From Burkholderiales bacterium (GTDB taxonomy: Bacteria > Pseudomonadota > Gammaproteobacteria > Burkholderiales > Burkholderiaceae_C), in contig CANFYD010000059.1 of NCBI GenBank assembly GCA_947450745.1, forward strand, positions 1 to 12,046: 12,046 nucleotides of DNA. Reading direction: 5' to 3'. The position numbers and the translations under genes were made by a program. Each line of letters opens with the position of its first letter. The first letter of the stretch is position 1. Positions 1-7,741 of this stretch are shown here, one piece after another. The notes under the pieces were generated by a model. That model searched no databases, had not been told where the DNA came from, and saw nothing but the letters and a program-made list of their open reading frames with translations.

Positions 1-778
1 GATCTATCTGGGCGCGGTGGCCGAGTTGAAGCAGATCCGCAGCCAGGACTTTGAGGGACGGGCTGGCCTGTGGATAGGTGCCGCCGCCACGCTGGAAGAC
101 GCTTGGGCGGCGCTGACGGCCGCCGTGCCGCCGCTGCGTGAGCTGTGGCTGCGCTTTGCCTCGCCGCCGGTGCGCCAGGCCGGCACGCTGGGCGGCAACA
201 TCGCCAACGGCTCGCCGATCGGCGACGGCGCGCCGGCGCTGATCGCGCTGGGCGCGGACATCCTGCTGCGGCGCGGCACCCAGCAGCGCCGGCTCAAGCT
301 GGAGGACTTCTACCTCGGCTACCAGCTGAACGCACTGCAGCCGGGCGAATTCGTCGAAGCGCTGCACTTGCCCTTGCCTGAAGCGGAACTGCAACTGCGC
401 GCCTACAAAGTGGCCAAGCGCTACGACAGCGACATCTCGGCCGTATGCGCCGTGCTGGCCCTGCGCTTGCGCGGCGGCGTGGTCGAGGAAGCCCGCTTTG
501 CCTTTGGCGGCATGGCGGCCATCGTCAAGCGCGCCGCGCTGGCCGAGGCCGCCGTGCGCGGCCAGCCCTGGACCCAAGCCACGGCCCAGGCAGCCGCTGC
601 GGCCCTGGCGTTGGATTTCACCCCGCTGACCGACATGCGGGCCAGCAGCAGCTACCGGATGCGGGTAGCGCAAAACCTGCTGCAACGGCTGTGGCTGGAA
701 ACCCGCGCCGAGGCCCCGTTGGCCGCCCGCGACCTCAGCGTCTGGCAGGCCGTATCTTTTGAAGGGAGCGCTGCATGA
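1..778 (+). CDS. xdhA: Xanthine dehydrogenase small (FAD/2Fe-2S) subunit, 3' part only
   Basis: The 5' end lies outside the window; the frame is already open at base 2 and ends in TGA at 776-778. What is visible is the FAD-binding domain and the C-terminal CO-dehydrogenase-flavoprotein-like domain. The glycine-rich flavin signature GTLGGNIANGSPIGDG is encoded around 183-230, and the C-terminal RVAQNLLQRLW segment is typical of XdhA. In the family this subunit carries two 2Fe-2S clusters (N-terminal, not visible here) and FAD, and passes electrons from the molybdenum site to NAD+ during oxidation of hypoxanthine and xanthine to urate in the cytoplasm. The stop codon overlaps the xdhB start (ATGA at 775-778), so the two subunits are probably translationally coupled. 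The naming follows the convention in which A is the small subunit. A GTG at 17 is internal, not the start. Confidence 0.93.
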   Translation, partial: IYLGAVAELKQIRSQDFEGRAGLWIGAAATLEDAWAALTAAVPPLRELWLRFASPPVRQAGTLGGNIANGSPIGDGAPALIALGADILLRRGTQQRRLKLEDFYLGYQLNALQPGEFVEALHLPLPEAELQLRAYKVAKRYDSDISAVCAVLALRLRGGVVEEARFAFGGMAAIVKRAALAEAAVRGQPWTQATAQAAAAALALDFTPLTDMRASSSYRMRVAQNLLQRLWLETRAEAPLAARDLSVWQAVSFEGSAA

Positions 779-3156
779 ACAAGCCGCTTGAACTGCCGAT
801 GGAGCTACCCACAGCACTGCCCAACACAGTCCAGCCCGCCTTTGCCGTGGTGGGCCAGAACCACGCGCATGAGTCCGCCCACCTGCACGTCAGCGGTGAA
901 GCGACCTATACCGACGACATTGCCGAGCTGCAGGGCACGCTGCATGCAGCGCTGGGCCTGTCGCCGGTGGCGCATGGCACGCTGCTGTCCATCGACCTGG
1001 ACTTGCTGCTGCGCCAGCCGGGCGTGCTGCGGGTACTGACCGCTGCCGACATCCCCGGCCAGAACAATTGCGGCCCGCTGCTGCACGACGACCCGATTCT
1101 GGCCAGCGAGCGCTTGAGTTATCTGGGCCAGCCGGTGTTTGCCATCATCGCCACCGACCGCGAGCTGGCCCGCCGCGCCGCTGCCCTGGCCAAGCAGGCC
1201 ATCCGCTGCACGCCGCTGCCCGCGCTGCTGACGGCCAAAGCGGCGCATGCGGCCGGCCAATACGTGATCCCGGCCATGCATTTGGGCCGGGGCGAGCCGC
1301 AGGCCGAGCTGGCCCGGGCCCCGCATCATTTGAGCGGCGAATGGGCGGTCGGCGGCCAAGAGCAGTTCTATCTGGAAGGCCAGATCAGCTACGCCCTGCC
1401 GCTGGAAAACAAGACCCTGCTGGTGCACTGCTCGACCCAGCACCCGAGCGAGATGCAGCAGTTGCTGGCCCACGCGCTGGGCTGGCAAGCGCATCAGGTG
1501 CAGGTGCAATGCCGGCGCATGGGCGGAGCTTTTGGCGGCAAGGAGTCGCAATCGGCGCTGTTCGCCTGCGTGGCGGCACTGGCGGCCACGCTGCTGCGCC
1601 GGCCGGTCAAATTGCGGCTGGACCGGGACGACGACTTCATGATTACCGGCCGCCGGCATGGCTTTGACTACCGCTGGCAGGTCGGCTTTGACGACGCCGG
1701 GCAGATCCTGGCGGCCGAGATCGACCTGATTGCCAATTGCGGGCATTCGGCCGACTTGTCCGGCCCGGTGATGGCGCGGGCGCTGTGCCATTTCGACAAT
1801 GCCTACTGGCTGCCGCATGTGTCCATGCACGGCTTTTCCGCAAAGACGAACACGCAGAGCAACACCGCCTTTCGGGGTTTTGGCGGCCCGCAAGGCGCGC
1901 TGGCGATCGAGATGATTCTGGATTCGGTGGCGCGGCGGTTGAAGCTTGACCCGCTGCTGGTGCGGCAGCGCAATTTCTACCGCGACGCGGGCGACCGCAA
2001 CATCACGCCCTACGGCCAGCGGGTCGAGGACAACATCTTGCAGCCGCTGACCGACCGGCTCTTGCAGACCAGCGACTACGCCCGCCGCCGTGCCGAGATC
2101 AGCCGCTACAACGCGGCCAGCCCGGTGCTGAAGAAGGGCCTGGCGCTGACGCCGGTCAAGTTCGGCATCTCCTTCAACGTCGTGCATTTGAACCAGGCCG
2201 GCGCGCTGGTCCATGTCTACACCGACGGTTCGGTGCTGGTCAACCACGGCGGCACCGAGATGGGCCAAGGCCTCAACACCAAGGTGGCGCAAGTGGTGGC
2301 GCATGAACTGGGCATCAACCTGAGCGCGGTGCGCTGCACCGCCACCGACACGCAAAAAGTGGCCAACACCTCGGCCACCGCCGCGTCCACCGGCAGCGAC
2401 TTGAACGGCAAGGCGGCACAGGACGCAGCGCGGCAGATCAAGCAACGCCTGGCTGTGCTGGCTGCGCAACTGCTGGGCTGCCAGCCGGCCGAGCTGGTTT
2501 TTGCCAACGACCAGGTCAGCGCCGGGCCGTTGGTCATGGGCTTCAAAGAACTGGTCGCGCAAGCCTATTTGCAGCGTATCCAGCTGTGGAGCGACGGCTT
2601 TTACACCACGCCGGGCCTGCATTGGGACCGCAGCAAGTTGCAGGGCAAGCCGTTCTTCTACTTTGCCTACGGCGCGGCCGTGGCCGAGGTGCTGATCGAC
2701 ACGCTGACCGGCGAGAGCCGGGTGCTGCGCGCCGATGTGCTGCACGACGTCGGCCAGTCGCTCAACCCCGCGCTGGACATCGGCCAGGTCGAGGGCGCTT
2801 TTGTGCAGGGCATGGGCTGGCTGACGACCGAAGAGCTGGTCTGGCACCCGCAAACCGGCCGACTCAGCACCCACGCGCCAAGCACCTACAAAATCCCCAC
2901 CGCCAACGACAGCCCGCCGGACTTCCGCGTCGCGCTGTTTGACCATCCGAATGCAGCCGACAGCATTCACCGCGCCAAGGCCGTCGGCGAGCCACCGCTG
3001 CTGCTGCCCTTTGCCGTGCTGCTGGCGATCAAGGACGCCGTGGCCGCCACCGGCCCAGCCGGCTGGGACCCGCATCTGCGGGCACCGGCAACGGCCGAAA
3101 GCGTGTTGGATGCGCTGCAGCACGCCGGTGTGCCTGAGCTGAAACTTGCGCCGTAA
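775..3156 (+). CDS. xdhB: Xanthine dehydrogenase large subunit, molybdopterin-binding
   Basis: A complete 793-residue protein, normal length for XdhB. It starts at an ATG six bases after an AAGGGAG ribosome site and overlaps the xdhA stop. The N-terminal hammerhead domain (about residues 30-145) is followed by the two molybdopterin-binding domains. All four active-site residues known from bovine xanthine oxidoreductase can be placed: Q195 in GGQEQFYLE (bovine Q767), E257 in GGAFGGKES (E802), R367 in AFRGFGG (R880) and E739 in AKAVGEPP (E1261). E257 and R367 distinguish purine-oxidising enzymes from aldehyde oxidases, so xanthine/hypoxanthine specificity is well supported. The enzyme works in the cytoplasm as an XdhA2B2 heterotetramer. 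The chaperone gene xdhC, which usually follows and inserts the molybdenum cofactor, is not next to it. The strand opposite this gene is also almost entirely open, which is a codon-bias artefact. Confidence 0.96.
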   Translation: MNKPLELPMELPTALPNTVQPAFAVVGQNHAHESAHLHVSGEATYTDDIAELQGTLHAALGLSPVAHGTLLSIDLDLLLRQPGVLRVLTAADIPGQNNCGPLLHDDPILASERLSYLGQPVFAIIATDRELARRAAALAKQAIRCTPLPALLTAKAAHAAGQYVIPAMHLGRGEPQAELARAPHHLSGEWAVGGQEQFYLEGQISYALPLENKTLLVHCSTQHPSEMQQLLAHALGWQAHQVQVQCRRMGGAFGGKESQSALFACVAALAATLLRRPVKLRLDRDDDFMITGRRHGFDYRWQVGFDDAGQILAAEIDLIANCGHSADLSGPVMARALCHFDNAYWLPHVSMHGFSAKTNTQSNTAFRGFGGPQGALAIEMILDSVARRLKLDPLLVRQRNFYRDAGDRNITPYGQRVEDNILQPLTDRLLQTSDYARRRAEISRYNAASPVLKKGLALTPVKFGISFNVVHLNQAGALVHVYTDGSVLVNHGGTEMGQGLNTKVAQVVAHELGINLSAVRCTATDTQKVANTSATAASTGSDLNGKAAQDAARQIKQRLAVLAAQLLGCQPAELVFANDQVSAGPLVMGFKELVAQAYLQRIQLWSDGFYTTPGLHWDRSKLQGKPFFYFAYGAAVAEVLIDTLTGESRVLRADVLHDVGQSLNPALDIGQVEGAFVQGMGWLTTEELVWHPQTGRLSTHAPSTYKIPTANDSPPDFRVALFDHPNAADSIHRAKAVGEPPLLLPFAVLLAIKDAVAATGPAGWDPHLRAPATAESVLDALQHAGVPELKLAP

Positions 3157-3198
3157 CGTGGCCACTGAGCCGCTGACGGGGGCTTGCCGGCCGACGTT

Positions 3199-3220
3199 GG
3201 CTTAAACAAGCGCTTAAGCC
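3199..3220. terminator. Possible bidirectional terminator between xdhB and brnA
   Basis: Perfect 7-bp arms GGCTTAA (3199-3205) and TTAAGCC (3214-3220) flank an 8-base loop, 42 bases after the xdhB stop. The right arm contains the brnA stop codon (TAA on the minus strand, 3214-3216). Only a short T run (GTTT) follows on the plus strand and none on the minus strand, so intrinsic termination would be weak. The placement between two convergent genes is the main argument. Confidence 0.35.
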
Positions 3221-3438
3221 GTTTGCGGCCAGTTGATGTTGACCTTGCGATTCTGCACAAGGCAGTCACGAAGGTACAGGTTGATGAGGCTTTGATACGG
3301 AACACCGGCTTCGTCCGCCATGCGCTTGAAGTAGACGACGACATCTTCGGACAAGCGAATGGTGACCGGCTTCTTCAGCTTTGACGCGTAGGGGTTGGTG
3401 CGCGCCTTCATTTTTGAAAGATCGTATTCAGCCTTCAT
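3214..3438 (-). CDS. brnA: BrnA-type ribbon-helix-helix antitoxin
   Basis: A 74-residue protein. A flexible N-terminus (residues 1-23) is followed by a ribbon-helix-helix DNA-binding core: strand PVTIRL at 24-29, helix 31-43, turn, and helix 47-58. In the BrnT/BrnA family this protein binds and neutralises the ribonuclease toxin, and the complex represses its own promoter. The start codon overlaps the brnT stop (ATGA, minus strand, 3435-3438), so it is translated by coupling to the toxin, in the toxin-first order typical of this family. The stop codon lies in a small inverted repeat shared with the end of xdhB. Base composition is visibly less GC-rich than the flanking genes, consistent with acquisition by transfer. 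It could also be called a CopG-family antitoxin. Confidence 0.85.
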   Translation of the reverse strand: MKAEYDLSKMKARTNPYASKLKKPVTIRLSEDVVVYFKRMADEAGVPYQSLINLYLRDCLVQNRKVNINWPQTA

Positions 3439-3722
3439 GGTTGGCTACCTTGATAGAACGCGCTTTCGCGCTTGGTTGCTTTGCGAGCGGAAATGATGCG
3501 GATGACCTCACCGTGTTCGCGCTCGCAATGGCACACGATAAGTAGATTGGCCGCAGAGCTCATGCCCAGCAGCAGGAAGCGGTCTTCGTCAAATGATTGC
3601 TCCTCGTCGAAGAACTGGACGGCAAACTCGTCGTAGAAGACAGACTTGGCCTCCTCGAAGGAAACCTGGTGCTTCCGGAGGTTTGTGGAGGATTTGGGTG
3701 GATCCCACTCAAACTTAAGCAT
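3435..3722 (-). CDS. brnT: BrnT family ribonuclease toxin
   Basis: A 95-residue protein with the standard BrnT layout: N-terminal FEWDPPKSSTNLRKHQVSF (family pattern FEWDxxKxxxNxxKHxVSFEEA), a central region ending in GMSSAANLLIVCHCE, and the C-terminal RIISARKATKRE block with the basic residues typical of the active end. The family has a RelE-like fold and acts as a ribonuclease that halts translation when the antitoxin is lost. Length is normal and no residue of the pattern is obviously missing, so the toxin is probably intact. The start at 3722 fits the conserved N-terminus exactly. No ribosome-binding site precedes it, and the predicted transcription start falls on the A of the ATG. It is encoded between xdhB and a TonB receptor with no other mobile-element trace. 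Confidence 0.9.
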   Translation of the reverse strand: MLKFEWDPPKSSTNLRKHQVSFEEAKSVFYDEFAVQFFDEEQSFDEDRFLLLGMSSAANLLIVCHCEREHGEVIRIISARKATKRESAFYQGSQP

Positions 3723-3739
3723 AAATACATTGTATTTAT
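3721..3739. promoter_or_regulatory. 19-bp perfect palindrome, probable BrnA operator
   Basis: ATAAATACA (3721-3729) and TGTATTTAT (3731-3739) are perfect reverse complements around one central T. The element covers the -10 box of the brnTA promoter and the first two bases of the brnT start codon as read from the plus strand. Ribbon-helix-helix antitoxins commonly bind such short AT-rich dyads and repress their own operon. Binding by BrnA here is inferred from position and family, not shown. Confidence 0.65.
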
Positions 3740-3756
3740 TTAGTTCGACGCGTCAA
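3729..3756 (-). promoter_or_regulatory. Sigma70-like promoter of brnTA
   Basis: Read on the minus strand, TTGACG (3756-3751) is followed after 16 bases by TACAAT (3734-3729). Each box matches the sigma70 consensus at five of six positions. The expected transcription start, about seven bases past the -10 box, falls on position 3722, the first base of the brnT start codon. The -10 box lies inside the 19-bp palindrome described separately. Confidence 0.65.
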
Positions 3757-4006
3757 GTCACTGCTTGGTAGCCGCACCTCTCTACCTGAACCGGCCCCGC
3801 AGCTCTTCTCCGAACTGTGCAAACGCCTCCCCCTGCTGCCGCGCAGACTTGCAGGAGTCCGGCCGGGCGTCCAGTAAAGAAGTTAAAACCCAGCAGCCTG
3901 GCGGCGAATGAGCGGCACATCCATGCCATGCTCGCGCGCTCCTGGTTTCAGAATTTTTTGATGATGCCGGACGCCGCACCCCGAATCATCACCTTCAACC
4001 GTCCGT
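3740..4006. other. Intergenic region between brnT and the TonB receptor gene
   Basis: Beyond the brnTA promoter boxes at the left edge I see no supported gene. A 65-codon open frame on the minus strand (3782-3979) has no recognisable motif or ribosome site. No convincing promoter, Fur box or riboswitch could be made out in front of the receptor gene; a T-rich run at 3950-3960 is the only AT-rich patch. Confidence 0.5.
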
Positions 4007-6346
4007 ATGCGATCCCCATTCAACAAGCTCAACAACGGCGACAGCCCTGCACACCCGCTGACCTTGGCGCTGGTCGCCGCACTTTGCGCTGTGTCTGCCC
4101 AGGCCCAAACAGGAGCTGCGGTGACAGCAGCGGCAGCGCCCACGCCGACCGCCTCAGCCCCGACCACGCAGCCAATCAAGCAGCCGACGGAGCAACTGCA
4201 GCGCGTTGAGATCAGCGGCACGCCCAGCGATGAAGCGAAGCGGCGGGCCTCCACCGCCGCCAAGATCATCATCGGGCGCGAAGAGATCGAGCGCTTTGGC
4301 GACAGCAGCTTGGGCGAGGTGCTGAAGCGCCTGCCCGGCGTCACCACCGGCGGGCGGCCGGGGCGCGGTGGCGACATCCGCATGCGTGGCATGGGCGGCG
4401 GCTACACGCAGATCCTGGTCAACGGCGAGCGCATGTCGCCCGGTTTTTCGCTCGACCAATTGCCGCCGGACCAGGTCGAGCGGATCGAGGTGATGCGCGC
4501 ACCGACCGCCGAGTTCGGGGCCCGTGCGGTGGCCGGCACCATCAACGTGGTGTTGCGGGAGGCGCTGGCCAAGCGCTTGAACGACTGGCGCTTTGGCCTC
4601 AGCGCCGAGCGCGGGCTGTTGCGGCCCAGCATCGGCTGGACCCGCAACGACAAGCTCGACGACAGCGGCGGTGCCTACAACCTGACCGTCAATGCGCAGC
4701 AAAGCGACCGCCTCGACGACGTCAACAGCCGCACGGTCACGCGCAACTTGCTGACACAGACCGACAGCTTGCTCACCACCACCGGCCAGAACGCCGAGCA
4801 GCGCAGCTCGATCAACCTGAACCTGCGCTTGCAGTGGCGCCTCGGCGACGGCGATTCCTTCAGCATCCAACCGTTTCTGGTCGCATCCAAAGGCAACACC
4901 GACAGCCGTTTTGTGCAGCTCAACGACCCTGTACCCAGCCCTCTCAACCCTTTGCCGCTGAACTACTTTGACCGGGTGCAGACGCTGGGCGAGAGCAAGT
5001 TCTCGATGCTGCGGGTCAATTCGCAGTGGCAGCGCCGGCTCGACGACAGCAGCCGGCTGGACCTGCGCGGCGGCGTCGGCATGGCAGCGATGGACAGCCA
5101 CAGCCTGCGGCAGGAATATGTCGATGGCAGCGCAGGGCCTAGCCGCGTGCAAGACGACACCACCCGCAACCGCGACAAATCCTGGAGCTTGAACGGCAAA
5201 TACTCGCGCCAGTTGGCGAATGAACACAGCCTGGTCGGCGGCTTGGAGGGCGAAGGCACACAGCGCGACCAAAACCGCGTCTGCTTGCAAAACGGCCTGA
5301 CCTGCCGCGGCCAGCTGGAGTTCGCCGACGATTTGGCGGCGGCCACCCAGCGCTTGGCCGCCTACGCCCAGGACGAATGGGCTGTCGGCAAGCAATGGTC
5401 GTTTTATGCCGGCCTGCGCGGCGAGACGATTGCCACCCGCAGCGCAGCGGCCAATTACTCGGTCAGCAACCGCGCCAGCGTCTGGACACCGCTGCTGCAC
5501 GGCGTCTGGAAGTTCGACGAAAAAAGCCGCGACCAGATCCGCGCCAGCCTGACCCGCAGCTACCGCAGCCCGAACCTGCAAGACCTGATCGCCCAGCCGA
5601 CGATCAACTCGCAATACCCCTGCCCCGACGCCCTGCCCTGCGGCCCGAATCAGGTCAACTACGCCGACCGCAGCGGCAACCCGAACCTGCGGCCCGAGCT
5701 GGCCACCGGCATCGACATCGCCTATGAAAACTACCTGAGCAAGGGCGGCATCCTCAGCGCCAACCTGTTCGTGCGCCGCATCAGCGACCTGATGCGCAAC
5801 ATCACCACGCTGGAGAGCGTCGCCTACGCCAGCGTGCCGCGCTGGGTGTCGCGGCCACAGAACATCGGCAACGCCACGACGATGGGCGTGGAGCTGGAGG
5901 CCAAGTTCCGCCTCGATGAGTTCATCCCCGAGGCCTGGCCGGTGTCGATGCGCAGCAACCTGAGCTTGTTCCGCTCGAAGGTGGACGGCATTCCCGGCCC
6001 CAACAACAAGCTCGATCAACAACCCTACGCCACCGCCAACCTCGGTGCCGACTACAAGCTGCGCAGCCTGCCGCTGAGCGTGGGAGCCGGCATCAACTGG
6101 ACGCCCGCCAACACGGTGCAGCAAACCCTGCTGACCGAAGCCCACAACAGCCGCAAGCTGGTCACCGACGCGTTTGCGCTGTGGAGCATCAACCGCGACA
6201 CGCAGTTGCGTGTGTCGGCCAGCAACCTGACCCCGCTGGACTACAGCAGCGGCAGCGTCATCACGACCACCGAGCAACTGATCACGCAGAACAGCGGCGG
6301 GCGCAGTTACACGCAGTGGCAAGTGAGGCTGGAGCTGAAGGTCTGA
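4007..6346 (+). CDS. TonB-dependent outer-membrane receptor, ligand unknown
   Basis: A 779-residue protein. Residues 1-34 form a signal peptide (hydrophobic LTLALVAALCAVSA, likely cleavage after AQA). An Ala/Pro/Thr-rich linker and a TonB-box-like stretch LQRVEISG follow near residues 64-71. The plug domain runs from about 75 to 185, with SLGEVLKRLPGV, IRMRGMGGGYTQILVNG and the plug-end pattern VERIEVMRAPTAEFG. The rest is a beta-barrel; SYRSPNLQDL and NPNLRPELATGIDIAYE are typical barrel motifs. Such receptors import siderophores, cobalamin, nickel or carbohydrates using TonB-ExbBD energy. Two close cysteine pairs, C426/C433 and C539/C545, probably lie in surface loops. The chain ends in Val instead of the usual aromatic residue. 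ATG 4007 is the only ATG after an in-frame stop at 3962, though no ribosome site is evident. No transport or uptake regulator gene adjoins it, so the ligand cannot be told. Confidence 0.9.
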   Translation: MRSPFNKLNNGDSPAHPLTLALVAALCAVSAQAQTGAAVTAAAAPTPTASAPTTQPIKQPTEQLQRVEISGTPSDEAKRRASTAAKIIIGREEIERFGDSSLGEVLKRLPGVTTGGRPGRGGDIRMRGMGGGYTQILVNGERMSPGFSLDQLPPDQVERIEVMRAPTAEFGARAVAGTINVVLREALAKRLNDWRFGLSAERGLLRPSIGWTRNDKLDDSGGAYNLTVNAQQSDRLDDVNSRTVTRNLLTQTDSLLTTTGQNAEQRSSINLNLRLQWRLGDGDSFSIQPFLVASKGNTDSRFVQLNDPVPSPLNPLPLNYFDRVQTLGESKFSMLRVNSQWQRRLDDSSRLDLRGGVGMAAMDSHSLRQEYVDGSAGPSRVQDDTTRNRDKSWSLNGKYSRQLANEHSLVGGLEGEGTQRDQNRVCLQNGLTCRGQLEFADDLAAATQRLAAYAQDEWAVGKQWSFYAGLRGETIATRSAAANYSVSNRASVWTPLLHGVWKFDEKSRDQIRASLTRSYRSPNLQDLIAQPTINSQYPCPDALPCGPNQVNYADRSGNPNLRPELATGIDIAYENYLSKGGILSANLFVRRISDLMRNITTLESVAYASVPRWVSRPQNIGNATTMGVELEAKFRLDEFIPEAWPVSMRSNLSLFRSKVDGIPGPNNKLDQQPYATANLGADYKLRSLPLSVGAGINWTPANTVQQTLLTEAHNSRKLVTDAFALWSINRDTQLRVSASNLTPLDYSSGSVITTTEQLITQNSGGRSYTQWQVRLELKV

Positions 6347-6354
6347 GAGCAGCG

Positions 6355-6376
6355 TTGGCCGGGTTGTCCCGGTTGG
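6355..6376. terminator. Weak hairpin after the TonB receptor gene
   Basis: CCGGG (6359-6363) and CCCGG (6368-6372) form a stem with a TTGT loop, extendable by G-U pairs on the plus-strand RNA. It lies 12 bases after the receptor stop codon in a convergent gap. No T tract follows, so this is only a possible terminator. Confidence 0.3.
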
Positions 6377-6397
6377 CTCAGCACCACCTGACGTCAG

Positions 6398-6422
6398 CGG
6401 CTGGATGCTTGCAGTTCAGCCG
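6398..6422. terminator. Second hairpin in the convergent gap
   Basis: CGGCTG (6398-6403) and CAGCCG (6417-6422) are perfect 6-bp arms around a 13-base loop, 14 bases beyond the patatin stop codon. It adjoins a 10-bp palindrome CTGACGTCAG (6388-6397). There is no T run on either side, so a role in ending either transcript is only suggested by position. Confidence 0.25.
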
Positions 6423-6436
6423 AGGATTGCCGGCTA

Positions 6437-7675
6437 CTACCGATCAGCCAGCGCCAACGGCGTCGCCACCGGAACGGACGCTGACTCATTCGGCTGCCAA
6501 TTGAAGAATTGCAACACTTCGGCCTTCTTGGCCCAGGTGTCGGCCTCGCCAAGCGCCAGCAACTCCCGCGTATACGAGGCTTCGAAAAGCAAATAGCTGG
6601 CCAAGGCGGCCCCCTGCACCGGGCCCTCGGTGTGGCCGACGCCGGCACCGCGCAGCAACAGCCGGATCGAGCCGGGCAGGCTGTCCACATGGCGCGCCGC
6701 GATGTCGTCCAGCCGCTGCGAGGGCGCCAGCACCAGGGTCTGGATCGGCCGCAACGTGGTCTGTGCCGCTGCGGGCAACAGGGCCATCGTGCGATTGATG
6801 CGCTCCAGACGCTCGATATCGACCGACAGCGCATCGAGAAAAATGCTCGACATCGCATGGCCGGCCACCTGCGCCAAGGTCGGGTAAGTGGCGTCGTTGG
6901 GCTTCGCTACTTTCGGCTCATGCATGCGGCCGGCACCAATGATCAGCAGGCGCTGGGCGCCCAAATGAATCGCCGGCGACAGCGGCGCGGTCTGCCGCAT
7001 CGAGCCGTCGCCGTACCAGGCCGAGGCGCCGTCATGATGCAGCCGGATGGCCGGAAAGATGAAGGGAATGGCGGCTGAGGCCATCAGATGCTCATGCACC
7101 AGCATGGCGGGAACGGCCAAGCGGTTGGAGCGCAACCAGGGCTTGATCGCTTGAGTCGAGTTGTAGAACGTCACATGCTCGCCGCTGTTGTAGTTGGAGG
7201 CTGTGACGGCAAAAGCATGCAGATGCTTGCGCGCCAACATGGACGGCAGGCGCTCCATCGGCACCAGCTGTTGCAGCAGCCCGGCCAGCGGTGTGTTGTT
7301 CAGCAAGGAGCGCGGCCGCCACTTGCGCCAGCGTGCAATCGCCCAACCGACCGACATCATCGTCAACCAGCGCGCCCCGTTGTGCAGGACGCCGAGCGAA
7401 TCGGTGCGGTAGACCTGGTCGGCATGAAAGTTGCGCCAGACCTCGTACAAGCCATCAACGACCGCATCAAAGCGGTCCGCCTGGCAAGCCAAGGCCGCGC
7501 CATTGATGGCTCCCGCCGAGGTGCCGACGATGATGCCGAACGGATTGCTGGCCGAGGCTTGCTGGCCCTGCGCTTCCCGGCGCAGTTGGCACAGCACGCG
7601 CAAGACGCCGACCTGATAAGCGGCGCGGGCACCGCCGCCGCTGAGCACCAGTCCGGTCAATGGCGTTTCATGCAT
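6437..7675 (-). CDS. Patatin-like phospholipase family protein
   Basis: A 412-residue protein with the full patatin signature. The oxyanion-hole loop GGGARA is at residues 13-18, the nucleophile elbow GTSAG has Ser53, and the dyad aspartate is Asp223 in YGDGS (the family usually shows DGG or DGA). Patatins are Ser-Asp dyad lipid acyl hydrolases that release fatty acids from phospholipids or other acyl lipids. No signal peptide or membrane segment is seen, so a cytoplasmic or peripheral membrane location is likely. The C-terminal 180 residues beyond the catalytic core are less conserved and end about 20 residues after a Trp-rich VLQFFNWQPNE segment. It lies 66 bases downstream of the coiled-coil membrane protein gene on the same strand, so the two may be co-transcribed. 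The ribosome site in front of the ATG is weak. The natural substrate is unknown. Confidence 0.9.
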   Translation of the reverse strand: MHETPLTGLVLSGGGARAAYQVGVLRVLCQLRREAQGQQASASNPFGIIVGTSAGAINGAALACQADRFDAVVDGLYEVWRNFHADQVYRTDSLGVLHNGARWLTMMSVGWAIARWRKWRPRSLLNNTPLAGLLQQLVPMERLPSMLARKHLHAFAVTASNYNSGEHVTFYNSTQAIKPWLRSNRLAVPAMLVHEHLMASAAIPFIFPAIRLHHDGASAWYGDGSMRQTAPLSPAIHLGAQRLLIIGAGRMHEPKVAKPNDATYPTLAQVAGHAMSSIFLDALSVDIERLERINRTMALLPAAAQTTLRPIQTLVLAPSQRLDDIAARHVDSLPGSIRLLLRGAGVGHTEGPVQGAALASYLLFEASYTRELLALGEADTWAKKAEVLQFFNWQPNESASVPVATPLALADR

Positions 7676-7741
7676 GGGCAGCGCTATGTTGACCGGCGGC
7701 GGCAGATGGCGATTGACACTGGTGTCGGGTCAACGCCAGGT

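Noticed and set aside
805..3165. A 786-codon open frame on the minus strand, opposite the whole of xdhB
   Set aside because: It mirrors the codon bias of xdhB, has no family motif and a low-complexity Gln/Val/Gly-rich product. The plus-strand gene has all its active-site residues.
3782..3979. A 65-codon minus-strand frame upstream of brnT
   Set aside because: It has no ribosome site or recognisable domain and overlaps the region expected to drive the TonB receptor.
4154..6322. A 722-codon open frame opposite the TonB receptor
   Set aside because: Same codon-bias artefact; the receptor frame is clearly coding.
7688..7734. Inverted repeats in the gap before the patatin gene (GTTGACC/GGTCAAC, and TTGAC-N11-GTCAA at 7713-7733)
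   Set aside because: Short arms with large or unsuitable loops and no T tract; too weak to call a terminator or operator.
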